A stretch of DNA of 64,000 nt from Paenibacillus sp. PastM-3 (GTDB lineage: Bacteria; Bacillota; Bacilli; Paenibacillales; Paenibacillaceae): contig NZ_JARXXP010000007.1 of NCBI RefSeq assembly GCF_029893965.1, forward strand, positions 1 to 64,000. Direction: 5' to 3'. Position numbers and translations under genes: made by a program. The notes beneath the pieces are model-generated. The model searched no databases and was not told the origin of the DNA. It saw only the letters and a list, made by a program, of their open reading frames with translations. The first letter of the stretch is position 1. Each line of letters opens with the position of its first letter. Below, piece after piece: positions 44,799 to 53,683 of this stretch.

Positions 44799-44821
44799 CG
44801 CACTCTCCTCTCTCAACGCAA

Positions 44822-44851
44822 AGGCCGCCCCTTGGATTGCCGGGGCGGCCT
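44822..44851. terminator. Strong GC hairpin in the leader of the Tad operon
   Basis: A perfect 10-bp stem AGGCCGCCCC/GGGGCGGCCT (44822-44831 with 44842-44851). In the plus direction it is followed by CTTTTTGTTTTC and would terminate plus-strand transcription. In the minus direction it lies in the 5' leader between the predicted promoter and the regulator gene, 23 bp before its ATG, and lacks a good U-run, so it may be a leader stabiliser or attenuator. Confidence 0.65.
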
Positions 44852-44875
44852 CTTTTTGTTTTCTTGCATGATATA

Positions 44876-44930
44876 AGATTAACTCAATTGTTCAAGTGAA
44901 ACGTATTTAAAAAGTATGGGAAAAGTATGA
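44876..44930 (-). promoter_or_regulatory. Shared-motif promoter (unit 2) of the Tad/WxL operon
   Basis: Minus strand: CTCATACTTTT, CCCATACTTTTT and ATACGT in tandem, seen on the plus strand as GTAT at 44903, 44914 and 44925, spaced exactly 11 bp. The hexamer TAATCT (complement of 44876-44881) begins 40 bases from the first C of CCCATAC, as TATGCT does in unit 3. Confidence 0.55.
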
Positions 44931-45040
44931 GGTTTCAAGTTTGCGCATGTGGCCCATTTTCTTTCCTCCCTCCCATTGCATTTACGGTTCCGTTATACTC
45001 CCCATCCTTGGTTCCCGATAAAAGTGAAGTCTGTAGAAAC

Positions 45041-45076
45041 AAAAAAAGCCATAACCACGTGGGTTTTTGGCTTTTG
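45041..45076. terminator. Bidirectional terminator
   Basis: Stem AAAAGCCA/TGGCTTTT (45044-45051 with 45068-45075), with an extra inner AACC/GGTT pairing and A/T runs on both sides. It lies between the two-TM gene and the Tad operon. The remainder of 44931-45270 shows no convincing gene. Confidence 0.7.
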
Positions 45077-45270
45077 AATTTAGGAACTATAAATGGAACT
45101 GTAAATAATCCCTTCGTAAAACATCACTTCTTTTCGCCAGTATTAGGGTATCCAATGTGATGTCGCATAACAAAAAAAGGCGAGAACATATCCCAACTTT
45201 TGATCAACCCATACTTCTATGGATTAATAATATTATTGGTTCTATTCTGTCTCACTACTGGTCTAGCCAT

Positions 45271-46095
45271 TCATAAACGAGGTTTAGTTATCAATAGATA
45301 TTCTATCATTTGTTTTAATATCTCTGTGTTTTCTGTAGAATCCTTGTGATCTTCAAATAATTTAAAAGATAATAACATGTTTTGAACATTTAACAGGCTA
45401 TCATGATACTCCTTCAGCTGCAATATTGTTTTACTATAAAGATAAAACATCAACCCAGAAACAATTTCAACCATAACTCCCGATGCACCAGCAATATATG
45501 CCATGTCTTTCGCACCATCCATAATATATGAAGCAACTAAACCTCCTGCTATAAGTAAAAATCCCAAAATACTTACAGCGAGTGATGCATTGAAAGATTT
45601 CCTGTTACTTACTTTAACCAGTTCGTAATAATCTTCCAAATTCCTTAAATTAATCCCGACCAATGTATCAAAATAAAGATTAGTATTATTTTTCGCCACA
45701 TTCCCAAAATTTCCAATAGTAGATTGAGTGGCCTTACTCTCTAGCCTATTTTTTTGTCTTTCAAGAGCATCAATTTCAGCCTGAATGCTTACTTGTCTGG
45801 ATTGTCTACCAAAACTAGCTGCAACCATTAATGCAGAAAAAATAGTTATAGGCACAGAAACATAGTTAGTAATCCAATTTACCAAAGTAAGTATATCAGC
45901 TAAACCAATTAATACGATGACGATAAAAAATATCCTCAAACCAAGTGAGAGCCTTTTATCAGCTGCGATGTCTTCTTTTAATTTCCTAATCTTTGTTTCG
46001 TAAAAATCTAGCCCAATAACTTCTATGGAGCTACTTATTTCGGAATTTACATTTTTAACATACGGTATATTATCTGACTCTCCCATCTCTTCCAA
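45271..46095 (-). CDS. Two-region TM protein resembling TRADD-N-associated membrane domains
   Basis: About 274 residues, AT-rich unlike its neighbours. Two hydrophobic hairpins: residues about 50-90 (LGLRIFFIVIVLIGLADILTL, then VPITIFSALMVAASFG) and about 175-225 (ASLAVSILGFLLIAGGLVAS, then MAYIAGASGVMVEIVSGLMF). Between them a coiled segment with DALERQKNRLESKA, and NLRNLEDYYELVKVSNRKSF just before the second hairpin, a pattern like the cyanobacterial TRADD-N-associated two-TM domain tied to conflict systems. That assignment is tentative. The start is uncertain: TTG at 46095 has GAGGGTG upstream; GTG at 46104 is possible. Confidence 0.5.
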   Translation of the reverse strand: MEEMGESDNIPYVKNVNSEISSSIEVIGLDFYETKIRKLKEDIAADKRLSLGLRIFFIVIVLIGLADILTLVNWITNYVSVPITIFSALMVAASFGRQSRQVSIQAEIDALERQKNRLESKATQSTIGNFGNVAKNNTNLYFDTLVGINLRNLEDYYELVKVSNRKSFNASLAVSILGFLLIAGGLVASYIMDGAKDMAYIAGASGVMVEIVSGLMFYLYSKTILQLKEYHDSLLNVQNMLLSFKLFEDHKDSTENTEILKQMIEYLLITKPRL

Positions 46096-46209
46096 ATCAA
46101 TCACCCTCGCTCTTAGTATTGATACTGAATGAAATCAATTCCTCTTTATTGTAGCACCTCCAATACTAGGAATCATCAGTAACCTCAGCACCGAGAGCTT
46201 AGTTAATAT

Positions 46210-48363
46210 TTATACTTTCAAAAACTGCTGAATTTTCTCTTCACTCCAAGCAACGGTATATCCAGCTTTCGGACTTACCGGGGAAAGCAAAAATCCCTGC
46301 GCTACCAGTTGACTCATTAGCTGCAGCACTCTCTCCTTACGAATACCAAGTTCTTGCTGCAGTTCAGCAGACCTTGCTGAGCCCTTCTCGCAAATCATAA
46401 GCTGCATCCGGAGCAGCAGCTCTTCATCACTTTCCCGGACGCTCAACAGCCAAGGCTTCAATCCCGACTCTGGGTCATACTCAGATGCAACCTTTCCTTC
46501 TCTACTTAACTGCTCAACATAGGTAGCAGCCGTCACATAATCAATATTTAATGCGTGCTGCAGCAACCTGCCGGACACGCCGTTATGTTCCCGCGCCAAG
46601 CGAATAACTTGTTCGTACATACTCTTATTAACAGACTGCACCTCTTCTTCCTCCAGATCAGCCCATTCCTCTAAGTGGCTCACGCTCTTCGGTATAGTCC
46701 GTTCGTCAGATACAGGCTCCGCATCCGGTAATTCCTGTTCTTCCTGTTCAGATATTACAGTAAACGAAGACAAACCTCCGTTTGCTTGTAGTTCAGGATC
46801 TACTTTACGCAGCCGCATTTCATTCCGCCAATAATGTTTTAACTCCTCGATATACCCAGTCGTCTCATCATCATCCGCACTGATCGCAGCCGATTGAAAC
46901 CTCTTCTGTCCGCCACCGTTCAGCATGCAGATCCCATCTCCACCACCGAGTAAATGCGGCCCTCCTGTATCCATGACGGTCTTGAAATCATAGACACTCA
47001 GCAAATGAAAAGTTACCCGGGAGGGCAGATTCGACTTAATCACACCAGTCACAACATCCACGCTGGGACGCTGGGTGCCCAAGATGAGATGGAGACCCGC
47101 AGCTCGTCCCATTTGGGTCAGACGTTGCACGGTTTCCTCCACATCTGCACGGGCAATGACCATCAAATCGGCATATTCATCAATTACAGTGACAATATAC
47201 GGCATCTGATCTTGCGGATGATTACGGTTATACTGCAGCAAATTACGTACACCTGCTTCTGCAAAACGCTGATACCGCTTTTCCATTTCTACGACAAGCT
47301 TTTTGAGCGTTAGTGCCGCCCGTTTAGGATCAGTAACTGGCGGGGAGATCAGATGCGGCAAACCGGTATACATCGTAAACTCGACCATTTTGGGATCAAT
47401 GAGCAGAAACTGGACTTGCTGCGGTGAACGTGTAGAGGCTAATGAAGTTAGCAGTCCATTAATAAAAACAGACTTTCCGGAGCCGGTAGCCCCTGCCACA
47501 AGCAAATGCGGTAATTTGGCTAAGTCCACCAGTATCGGTTTGCCCTCCATATCCTTTCCGAACACCATAGGCAGTTGAGCTGTTTGAGCAAACACCTTTA
47601 AGTCTTGTGCCATATCCCTCATATATACAAATGCCCGTTCGCTATGAGGCAATATAAAGGCTGCTGCACTTGCAAATGGGGATGAGGTCACCGCGAAACT
47701 CCGGTCATGCCCGATATGGTTCGCCAGATCATCTCTTTTCTTGACCAGATCACTGAGTTGCAGCCGGGCCGGTAGTCTAAAGGAAATGGTTTGTAGCGTT
47801 GGCCCGGCATCGATAGAAAGAATTTCTGGCGGTTCCTCCATTTTCAGCCCTGCCAACTGGACTGTATTGAAGATGAGCTCCGATGCCTGCTCTGCTGATA
47901 ATGTAGAAGAAGAATTCGGCCGAGGGTTCGGTGGAAAAAGCGCATAGGGTCCCGATTGAACACTCTGTTCGCATGCAAGCACAACCAGCCTATGATTGGG
48001 TTCGCCCCGCTCAGGTGCGGAAGGCATAGATTCCACACCCCCGGCATTCAGCAGCTTGCTTAGCGAAATATCTGCTGACGACTGCCCCGGTCTCCATTCC
48101 AGGTTTTGAATCTTTTGCCGCAGCTGGATAAGCCATGGCCACATACGTTTCCGATGCTTCCAAGCCACTCGCGCAATATGAGGTACAGCTACAATACCCA
48201 GCCACAAAGTGACTGCATACCGGAGTACCGCATGTGCCAAATGGCTGAGTTCTGGCGCTGGCTCCAGAAACAATACGATTACACTTCCCAGCGCAGCCAT
48301 GACGGTCAGGCGATTCACGAATTGTCCAAAAGATTCCTTTGGCGGTGGATCTGGAGTGCTCAC
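46210..48363 (-). CDS. FtsK/SpoIIIE-type DNA translocase (coupling protein)
   Basis: A 717-residue protein. Two N-terminal membrane segments (about 18-35, 45-62), then an FtsK/SpoIIIE motor: Walker A GATGSGKS at 291-298, LLIDPKMVEFTMY, Walker B VTVIDEYADLM with D395/E396, and HLILGTQRPSVDVVTGVIK. The C-terminal 200 residues hold winged-helix-like parts (NGVSGRLLQHALNIDYVTAATYVEQL; KGSARSAELQQELGIRKERVLQLM), recalling the FtsK gamma domain. It may drive DNA through the type IV channel or act like TraB of streptomycetes, which moves double-stranded DNA without a relaxase. GTG start at 48363. Confidence 0.85.
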   Translation of the reverse strand: MSTPDPPPKESFGQFVNRLTVMAALGSVIVLFLEPAPELSHLAHAVLRYAVTLWLGIVAVPHIARVAWKHRKRMWPWLIQLRQKIQNLEWRPGQSSADISLSKLLNAGGVESMPSAPERGEPNHRLVVLACEQSVQSGPYALFPPNPRPNSSSTLSAEQASELIFNTVQLAGLKMEEPPEILSIDAGPTLQTISFRLPARLQLSDLVKKRDDLANHIGHDRSFAVTSSPFASAAAFILPHSERAFVYMRDMAQDLKVFAQTAQLPMVFGKDMEGKPILVDLAKLPHLLVAGATGSGKSVFINGLLTSLASTRSPQQVQFLLIDPKMVEFTMYTGLPHLISPPVTDPKRAALTLKKLVVEMEKRYQRFAEAGVRNLLQYNRNHPQDQMPYIVTVIDEYADLMVIARADVEETVQRLTQMGRAAGLHLILGTQRPSVDVVTGVIKSNLPSRVTFHLLSVYDFKTVMDTGGPHLLGGGDGICMLNGGGQKRFQSAAISADDDETTGYIEELKHYWRNEMRLRKVDPELQANGGLSSFTVISEQEEQELPDAEPVSDERTIPKSVSHLEEWADLEEEEVQSVNKSMYEQVIRLAREHNGVSGRLLQHALNIDYVTAATYVEQLSREGKVASEYDPESGLKPWLLSVRESDEELLLRMQLMICEKGSARSAELQQELGIRKERVLQLMSQLVAQGFLLSPVSPKAGYTVAWSEEKIQQFLKV

Positions 48364-48370
48364 TATGGCC

Positions 48371-48622
48371 TCAACTTCCTTTCATCATAGATTGGATTAG
48401 ATCTCTAAGCTGCTGATTAAAACGCGCCGCATTCTCTTTTACGAGAGGCCACCACGCATCCGACTCGTCGAAAACAAAGTGATAGGCTTCATTCAAATTG
48501 CGCAGCAGCATAATTACCAAAAATACACCCAACGCTTTGACGAGCCAGGTCGGTAAACCATTGCTGCCTTTCTTGTAAAACACCCATAGCAATATGGCGA
48601 TAATGACAACTGTTAAATTCAT
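48371..48622 (-). CDS. Small one/two-TM protein of the T4SS operon
   Basis: An 83-residue protein: N-terminal helix (MNLTVVIIAILLWVFYKKG), a second hydrophobic stretch (LVKALGVFLVIMLLRNL) and a soluble helix (WWPLVKENAARFNQQLRDLI). GGGGAGTGG precedes the ATG at 48622. It stands between the M23 hydrolase and FtsK genes. The family is not recognised. Confidence 0.65.
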   Translation of the reverse strand: MNLTVVIIAILLWVFYKKGSNGLPTWLVKALGVFLVIMLLRNLNEAYHFVFDESDAWWPLVKENAARFNQQLRDLIQSMMKGS

Positions 48623-48623
48623 T

Positions 48624-49730
48624 TCAACCACTCCCCGCTACTAACAATTTGAAGTACTTGGATACCCCGATCCACCATCCGTTATCTGCAGCATAGTAAC
48701 CACGCGGATTATCTTTAGCCGACAACCACTGAATCGGATCTCTTCCAGCAGGAAGATCCTGAGACAGCTTAATGATCGTATTCGCTGCAATCTGTGCAGC
48801 CTCGCCAGTCGAGAGCTGCGCACCTTTCCCGTTGCACCAGCAGCCAAATACATTCCACGGGTTGCGGATAATCTCCGAGGCATGGTTATTGTTTCTCGGC
48901 ACAAAAGACTGCTCTTGACCGGTAATGGCAATCAGCAGATAGGGAGAGACATTTTTGCTTCGCCCTGCGTCATCGATCATCTGCAGCAGGCTGCGATCTG
49001 CCAGCGCTGATTTTCGTTTCTCCAGAAACTGCAGCACATACTCGATATTTAAAGACTGGTATCCCAGCTCTCTTGGCAGAGTAGGCAGCTCCGTACCTGG
49101 AGCAAAGACATACTCCAATGGATCAACCGGCACCCCGCTCAGCTCCACTTGAAAATGTAAATGCGGTCCGGTAGACCGCCCGACAATGCCCTCCCCAATG
49201 GTTCCAATCAACTGCCCTTTGCTCACCACATCACCCACTGTTACGTTCATCTGAACAGATAAATGTCCGTAAGTGGTCACCAGCCCATTACCATGATCGA
49301 TCATAATCGCTTGACCATAACCACTGGCAGCTCCAGCCAGCGTCACTGTTCCTGCAGCCATGGCATAGACCGCCTGTAGCTCAGTATTCGCAGCACCATT
49401 CGCTATATCAATTCCCTTGTGCATTCGGGTGGTGCCAAACAGATCACGCAGTGCAAATGGAGATGAGACCCGGTCAATGGTCGGCACCGGCCAGATGTAG
49501 GCCGTTCCGTCCACATCCAGCTGCACGGGAGCCATCCAGGCATACTGCCCACTTGATTGCGGCTTATAGCTGTCGGTATCCGAAAAGATCATGAACGGCA
49601 AGAAGACAAACAACATGATCAATACGGCAAGTCCCAGGAAGATCAGCACCAAACCGATTCCGGGAGAGCTCAGCGCCGAAATCAGCCCGATGATTTTCTT
49701 CATCTCATTGGCCTTTTTAACAACTTCCAC
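48624..49730 (-). CDS. VirB1-like wall hydrolase: M23 peptidase plus lysozyme-like domain
   Basis: A 368-residue membrane-anchored protein with a TM helix at about 25-50. The LytM/M23 domain (about 70-210) carries Zn ligands H104 and D108 (MHKGIDIANG) and H192 (PHLHFQVE), with H156 (TYGHLSV) and H190 as catalytic histidines. The C-terminal part (about 225-368; SPYLLIAITGQEQSFVPRNN, NPWNVFGCWCNGKG) resembles a soluble lytic transglycosylase/lysozyme-like fold with E-Q-S-F in the position of the catalytic Glu. Such two-domain enzymes open the wall for Gram-positive T4SS. Start GTG at 49730 with GAGGAGG 7 bases upstream. Confidence 0.85.
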   Translation of the reverse strand: MEVVKKANEMKKIIGLISALSSPGIGLVLIFLGLAVLIMLFVFLPFMIFSDTDSYKPQSSGQYAWMAPVQLDVDGTAYIWPVPTIDRVSSPFALRDLFGTTRMHKGIDIANGAANTELQAVYAMAAGTVTLAGAASGYGQAIMIDHGNGLVTTYGHLSVQMNVTVGDVVSKGQLIGTIGEGIVGRSTGPHLHFQVELSGVPVDPLEYVFAPGTELPTLPRELGYQSLNIEYVLQFLEKRKSALADRSLLQMIDDAGRSKNVSPYLLIAITGQEQSFVPRNNNHASEIIRNPWNVFGCWCNGKGAQLSTGEAAQIAANTIIKLSQDLPAGRDPIQWLSAKDNPRGYYAADNGWWIGVSKYFKLLVAGSG

Positions 49731-49743
49731 TTCTCCTCCTCCT

Positions 49744-51597
49744 CTACCCTGCGGTTTTCAGTCCTCGCGTTTTATACAGGACATGTTCTTCCGGAGGGAC
49801 ATGCATAATCAGTTCATCGTAGCGTTTGTGGTTCTCCAAAATGTAGCGCTGCGTGCCTTCATTCTGAGTAATAAGCTCCTGAATCTCAGATGGCAGATCC
49901 GCGTGAGAGGAAAGTAAACGTACCGCTGATTGCTCCATGTAAAAGTACACGCGCACACTGGTGTTCTCCCACATGCCCACGCCAGCTGCGGTATCCAGCA
50001 TAATGGCCGGGGAGTTGCCTGCCAGGATCATCATACCGTTCTGCTTGCGAATAGCCGTGTACCAGGTGAAGACATAACTGCGCAGCTCAGGATTTTGCAG
50101 CTGCCGCTGGCCTTCATCCACCAGTACGGCAGAAAAGTCGGCACCGGCAATTTTGAGCAGATGAATGTTGGCATTGACCTGTTCAAAAGCCATCGACATC
50201 TTGATCTGTGCTTGCTTGGCCGATTCATCCTTCTTGGACTCATCCTCTTCACCGGAGCCGACCCGGTAGACAACCAGAGGCGCTTTGTGATCAAAACTGG
50301 AGGCTTCTTCGATTTGGAAAATATCATCGTAAATCCCGATGAAGTAGATCTTGATTTTGTCATACAGGCTTTTGGCATCGGCATTGCTGTGAGCCGCCTC
50401 TTCGATTTCATGAAATACCGCATGAATCGTCGGCTTCGGTCCTGTAGGTGCATTCCACGTTTCCGGCTGCTTCTTCTCAATCCCTGCCGCACGGTAGACT
50501 CTGCGAATGGCTTCGCCTACTTCAAAGATTTCCGGACGGGTTAAATTCTCCCCAAGCAGCGAGAAGGTGCGCACGCCACTTTTCTCGGCCATTTTGTACC
50601 GAGCGCGGTTATACTGTGCACATTCCTCATCAATCTCGGTGATGGCTGGCATAATAGTCAGCGGTTCAAAATAGCGCCCTTCTTCGGTGGTGTGGTCAAT
50701 ATAGACACCGCCCACATACGAACAGAGCTCCCTCCATTCACCGTCCAGGTCAAAGACAAATACATGCACACCCTCTTCCAGCAAGGAGACCACCAGCGCC
50801 TTCAGAAAGTAACTTTTCCCTTCGCCGGTCTTGCCAAATACAGTCACGTTCTGCGCCCGGGGATCATCCGGATCACACAAATTGACAAAACAAAAGCCGC
50901 CGTCCTCGGTCCGGCGACCCAAATAGAGTCCTTCGCTATCCGAGAACGAGCCTCGGGTCATGGGGTAGGTGCGTGCAGCGACAGAATCTGTCGTGACCCG
51001 CCCATAATGGGTCTTGTTGAAAAATTCACTGTGATCACTGTAGGGGTCAAAGGCCGGGGTTGTTTGCCGCATCGCCTCTTGCTGCTCACGCTTCAGTTCG
51101 TTAAGCTTCCCGGACATGTTATCGAACCACAGCTTCATCCCCGCCTCTGCCGCCTCAATCTGATGAAGCTTCGGCGCGGATATTGTTAAGAAGGTCTGCA
51201 CTTCGACCAGCTTGTGATCACTGGATAACGTAGAATCTCGTAAGGCCAAGATGGTCTCTTTCGCAGCAATCTCTGCATTCCGCGCCGGATCGGTTTCACT
51301 CTGATCATTAATACTGGCCGTTAGCCGGTTCAGCTTGTACTTCATTCGGGTGTTGAATTTAATATCGCTTTGCGCATACCGGATCGTCTTACGCAAGGTG
51401 GCCCCGGCATGAGTCACGATGCCATCCAGCTGATCCAGATATCCGGCGATAATCTCCGGCGGATACTCCTGGACCATGAACACCCGCACATAATGGCCAG
51501 TCTTCCCATCCTTACCGTCCACCATGTTCACCACCAGTTGCCGGGGCTGCTTCTTCCACTGTTTAACTAACCGCTTCGTATGTTTGAGCAGGCTCAT
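49744..51597 (-). CDS. VirB4-like conjugation ATPase
   Basis: A 617-residue cytoplasmic ATPase of the VirB4/TraE group, the main energiser of type IV secretion. Walker A FGKTGEGKS ends at S262; Walker B near residue 500 reads FSAVLVDEGQRQL; a further conserved block is VFVFDLDGEWRELCSYVGG. The N-terminal 200 residues form the usual VirB4 domain. The ATG has AGAGGAGA 6 bases upstream and overlaps the previous gene by 35 bases. Confidence 0.87.
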   Translation of the reverse strand: MSLLKHTKRLVKQWKKQPRQLVVNMVDGKDGKTGHYVRVFMVQEYPPEIIAGYLDQLDGIVTHAGATLRKTIRYAQSDIKFNTRMKYKLNRLTASINDQSETDPARNAEIAAKETILALRDSTLSSDHKLVEVQTFLTISAPKLHQIEAAEAGMKLWFDNMSGKLNELKREQQEAMRQTTPAFDPYSDHSEFFNKTHYGRVTTDSVAARTYPMTRGSFSDSEGLYLGRRTEDGGFCFVNLCDPDDPRAQNVTVFGKTGEGKSYFLKALVVSLLEEGVHVFVFDLDGEWRELCSYVGGVYIDHTTEEGRYFEPLTIMPAITEIDEECAQYNRARYKMAEKSGVRTFSLLGENLTRPEIFEVGEAIRRVYRAAGIEKKQPETWNAPTGPKPTIHAVFHEIEEAAHSNADAKSLYDKIKIYFIGIYDDIFQIEEASSFDHKAPLVVYRVGSGEEDESKKDESAKQAQIKMSMAFEQVNANIHLLKIAGADFSAVLVDEGQRQLQNPELRSYVFTWYTAIRKQNGMMILAGNSPAIMLDTAAGVGMWENTSVRVYFYMEQSAVRLLSSHADLPSEIQELITQNEGTQRYILENHKRYDELIMHVPPEEHVLYKTRGLKTAG

Positions 51598-53623
51598 GGG
51601 TGGTCTCCTCTCTATTTATGTGTACGTTCAGTAAGCTGCGTTTGTCGGGATCAAGTGCCAGAGGCCGGCCCTGATACAAGCTGTAGGCCGCTGATGGAAA
51701 ATACGGATAAACCGCTGTATACGCCTGCTGATACTGCTCCTTGAGCAGAGTGTCCATCCGGGGAGCCATGTCTGGAGTACTCTGGTTCAGCCAGCACTCC
51801 CCTTCCCAGCGCGGGGCTGCTTCAACGAAGCGAAGCCAATGGTGGTAATCACAATCAAGCACTGCAATGGAACGATATCGCTGCAGCAGCGTCTCCCGTT
51901 CAGGATAGTTCCAGGGGATTTCAGCAATAACGAGTCCATCTTCCTCCGCCCGGTGCTGAAGCAGCTGCTCCACTTCCTGCAAGGTGGGATAACGTGTAGG
52001 GGTAAATAGCATCCAGTCTGCTGCTTTCCCGGACCAGCTGTCCCAGGCGTCCAGTTCCGAAGGTTGCTGCAGCGGATTCAGCACCGTACGGGTTCCCTGA
52101 TCCAGCGATAGATCTACAATGCTCACGGTAGTACCGGATAGACTTGCCGCCACCCCAAGATTCGCAGCCAGAAAAGACTTGCCGCTGGGTATGGGTGAGG
52201 TCAGTAATATAATCCCTTGAAGCTGATTGGCTCCGTATGTTGGAAGCTTTGGCGGTAGAATCCCTTCTTCCGTTAGCTTATCCGGCGTGTACTCTAGCTT
52301 GGCTGCTGGAAGTTTAACCTTTCGGACTCTAACCTTCTGCCAGTCCACACGGCAATTCTGTATCCACCTGCCAAACCAAGGGAGAAACCTTGTACTCCAG
52401 GTTGTTCGAAGAAAGGAAATCCCATGTTTACCGCTTTGCATCCATCGTGCTATAGGCCATTTCCCGAGCTGCAATGCGCTTCTCCATGATGACTCGCGGA
52501 CCACATCCTCGATCAGCAATGGTGTGGGGATCTTTTCCTTCTGAATGTCTTGCATGACTTCATTCTCCGCGTGGTCTTCCACCGGAGGACCGTCCTGAAT
52601 GAACTTGACTAGCGATGGACTGAATAGCGAACGCCTTTCATCTCGTTCTTCGCCTTGCAGTTCTAATCCCTCCTGCTCATTTAGTGGGTCCGAGTCTTCG
52701 GACACTTCATATGGGCTGGGTTCAGCCCATGAGTCTCCATTCATCTTCCAAGCCTCCCATGTGGTCCGGTCCCACCAACGCCCCACAATCTCCGGCAGTG
52801 AAAATCCGGATAATAACGATGTGCTATGCCCACCATGCGAAGTAAGTGTGTGGAGCACGCGATCCTTTTTCTCCTGCAGCTCACTCAGCAGGCGGAAACG
52901 TTTCAGCGCTTCCGGATTCAGATCTGATGGTTCATCTGCCCGTTCCCTGATCTTGATTTTCGATTCCGAGGTCGTGAGGGTCAGTGTATATTCACTGCGC
53001 AGCGCCTTTCCCTCTCTGGCCAGCCGCTCCCACATCTCGATGCGGTTCAACTTCATCGCTTGGATACCTGGACTCTTCGCCGGATGGTTTCGTTTCTGAT
53101 TCCACAGCTCCAGGCGAACATCCGGGATCTGCTCCGCTGAGATTTGTGCCGAGAAGCCTTCCTGCACCATGGCACGAAGAAACTGTTCAAAGCCGCCAAT
53201 CCGCGTCCGTTTCTGCGCATACACCGCTGTTTTCCACGGGGATGCCGATAACGAAGACACCACATGCAAGGTTTTCCCGCTGCGGTAGAGCCAGCCATCT
53301 TCCTCTACGCCAAGAAAGGAACCGAGGTCTTCCCCGGCTCCTTCCTTCTTTTGCTGTGCATCATGTATGTAGCGCTTCAGACGATACGGCCACTTGAGCC
53401 ATTGCCCCAAAGTGCTACTCATGAAGATGGCTACAATCCAGGTCATTTTGAACAACACCGGGAACGGAAGCAAAAAGGGGAAGCCCCCGATCATGAGCGT
53501 GGTTCCTACGATCCAGCCAATATCCCTTAGCGACAATCCTAGAAACTCTACATCCTCACGGATATCGCCCATAAAGCTTGCACGCAGCAGCTCCTCTTCC
53601 CGTTCCTGCTGTTCCTGATTCAT
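51563..53623 (-). CDS. PrgI/VirB3-like membrane protein fused to a ParA/CpaE-like domain
   Basis: A 686-residue protein. N-terminal residues 25-75 have the two close membrane helices of PrgI/VirB3 (DIGWIVGTTLMIGGFPFLLPF, then LFKMTWIVAIFMSSTLG), followed by a soluble region up to about 260. Residues 470-600 look like a SIMIBI NTPase: P-loop SPIPSGKSFLAANLGVAASL (K483), then VSIVDLSLDQG and DGLVIAEIPWNYP. The P-loop is deviant but keeps Gly-Lys-Ser. This fusion is unusual; VirB3-like proteins are normally about 100 residues, or fused to VirB4. AGGTGAAG precedes the ATG. Confidence 0.72.
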   Translation of the reverse strand: MNQEQQEREEELLRASFMGDIREDVEFLGLSLRDIGWIVGTTLMIGGFPFLLPFPVLFKMTWIVAIFMSSTLGQWLKWPYRLKRYIHDAQQKKEGAGEDLGSFLGVEEDGWLYRSGKTLHVVSSLSASPWKTAVYAQKRTRIGGFEQFLRAMVQEGFSAQISAEQIPDVRLELWNQKRNHPAKSPGIQAMKLNRIEMWERLAREGKALRSEYTLTLTTSESKIKIRERADEPSDLNPEALKRFRLLSELQEKKDRVLHTLTSHGGHSTSLLSGFSLPEIVGRWWDRTTWEAWKMNGDSWAEPSPYEVSEDSDPLNEQEGLELQGEERDERRSLFSPSLVKFIQDGPPVEDHAENEVMQDIQKEKIPTPLLIEDVVRESSWRSALQLGKWPIARWMQSGKHGISFLRTTWSTRFLPWFGRWIQNCRVDWQKVRVRKVKLPAAKLEYTPDKLTEEGILPPKLPTYGANQLQGIILLTSPIPSGKSFLAANLGVAASLSGTTVSIVDLSLDQGTRTVLNPLQQPSELDAWDSWSGKAADWMLFTPTRYPTLQEVEQLLQHRAEEDGLVIAEIPWNYPERETLLQRYRSIAVLDCDYHHWLRFVEAAPRWEGECWLNQSTPDMAPRMDTLLKEQYQQAYTAVYPYFPSAAYSLYQGRPLALDPDKRSLLNVHINREETTHEPAQTYEAVS

Positions 53624-53683
53624 TTACTTCACCTGCCCTTTACCTTTCGTTTTTTCAGCATCTTGTGCTTTCGCCGTGCTCGC

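Noticed and set aside
46210..48363. Chromosomal FtsK/SpoIIIE for cell division
   Set aside because: Only two N-terminal membrane segments and a position inside a T4SS operon argue for a dedicated element translocase.
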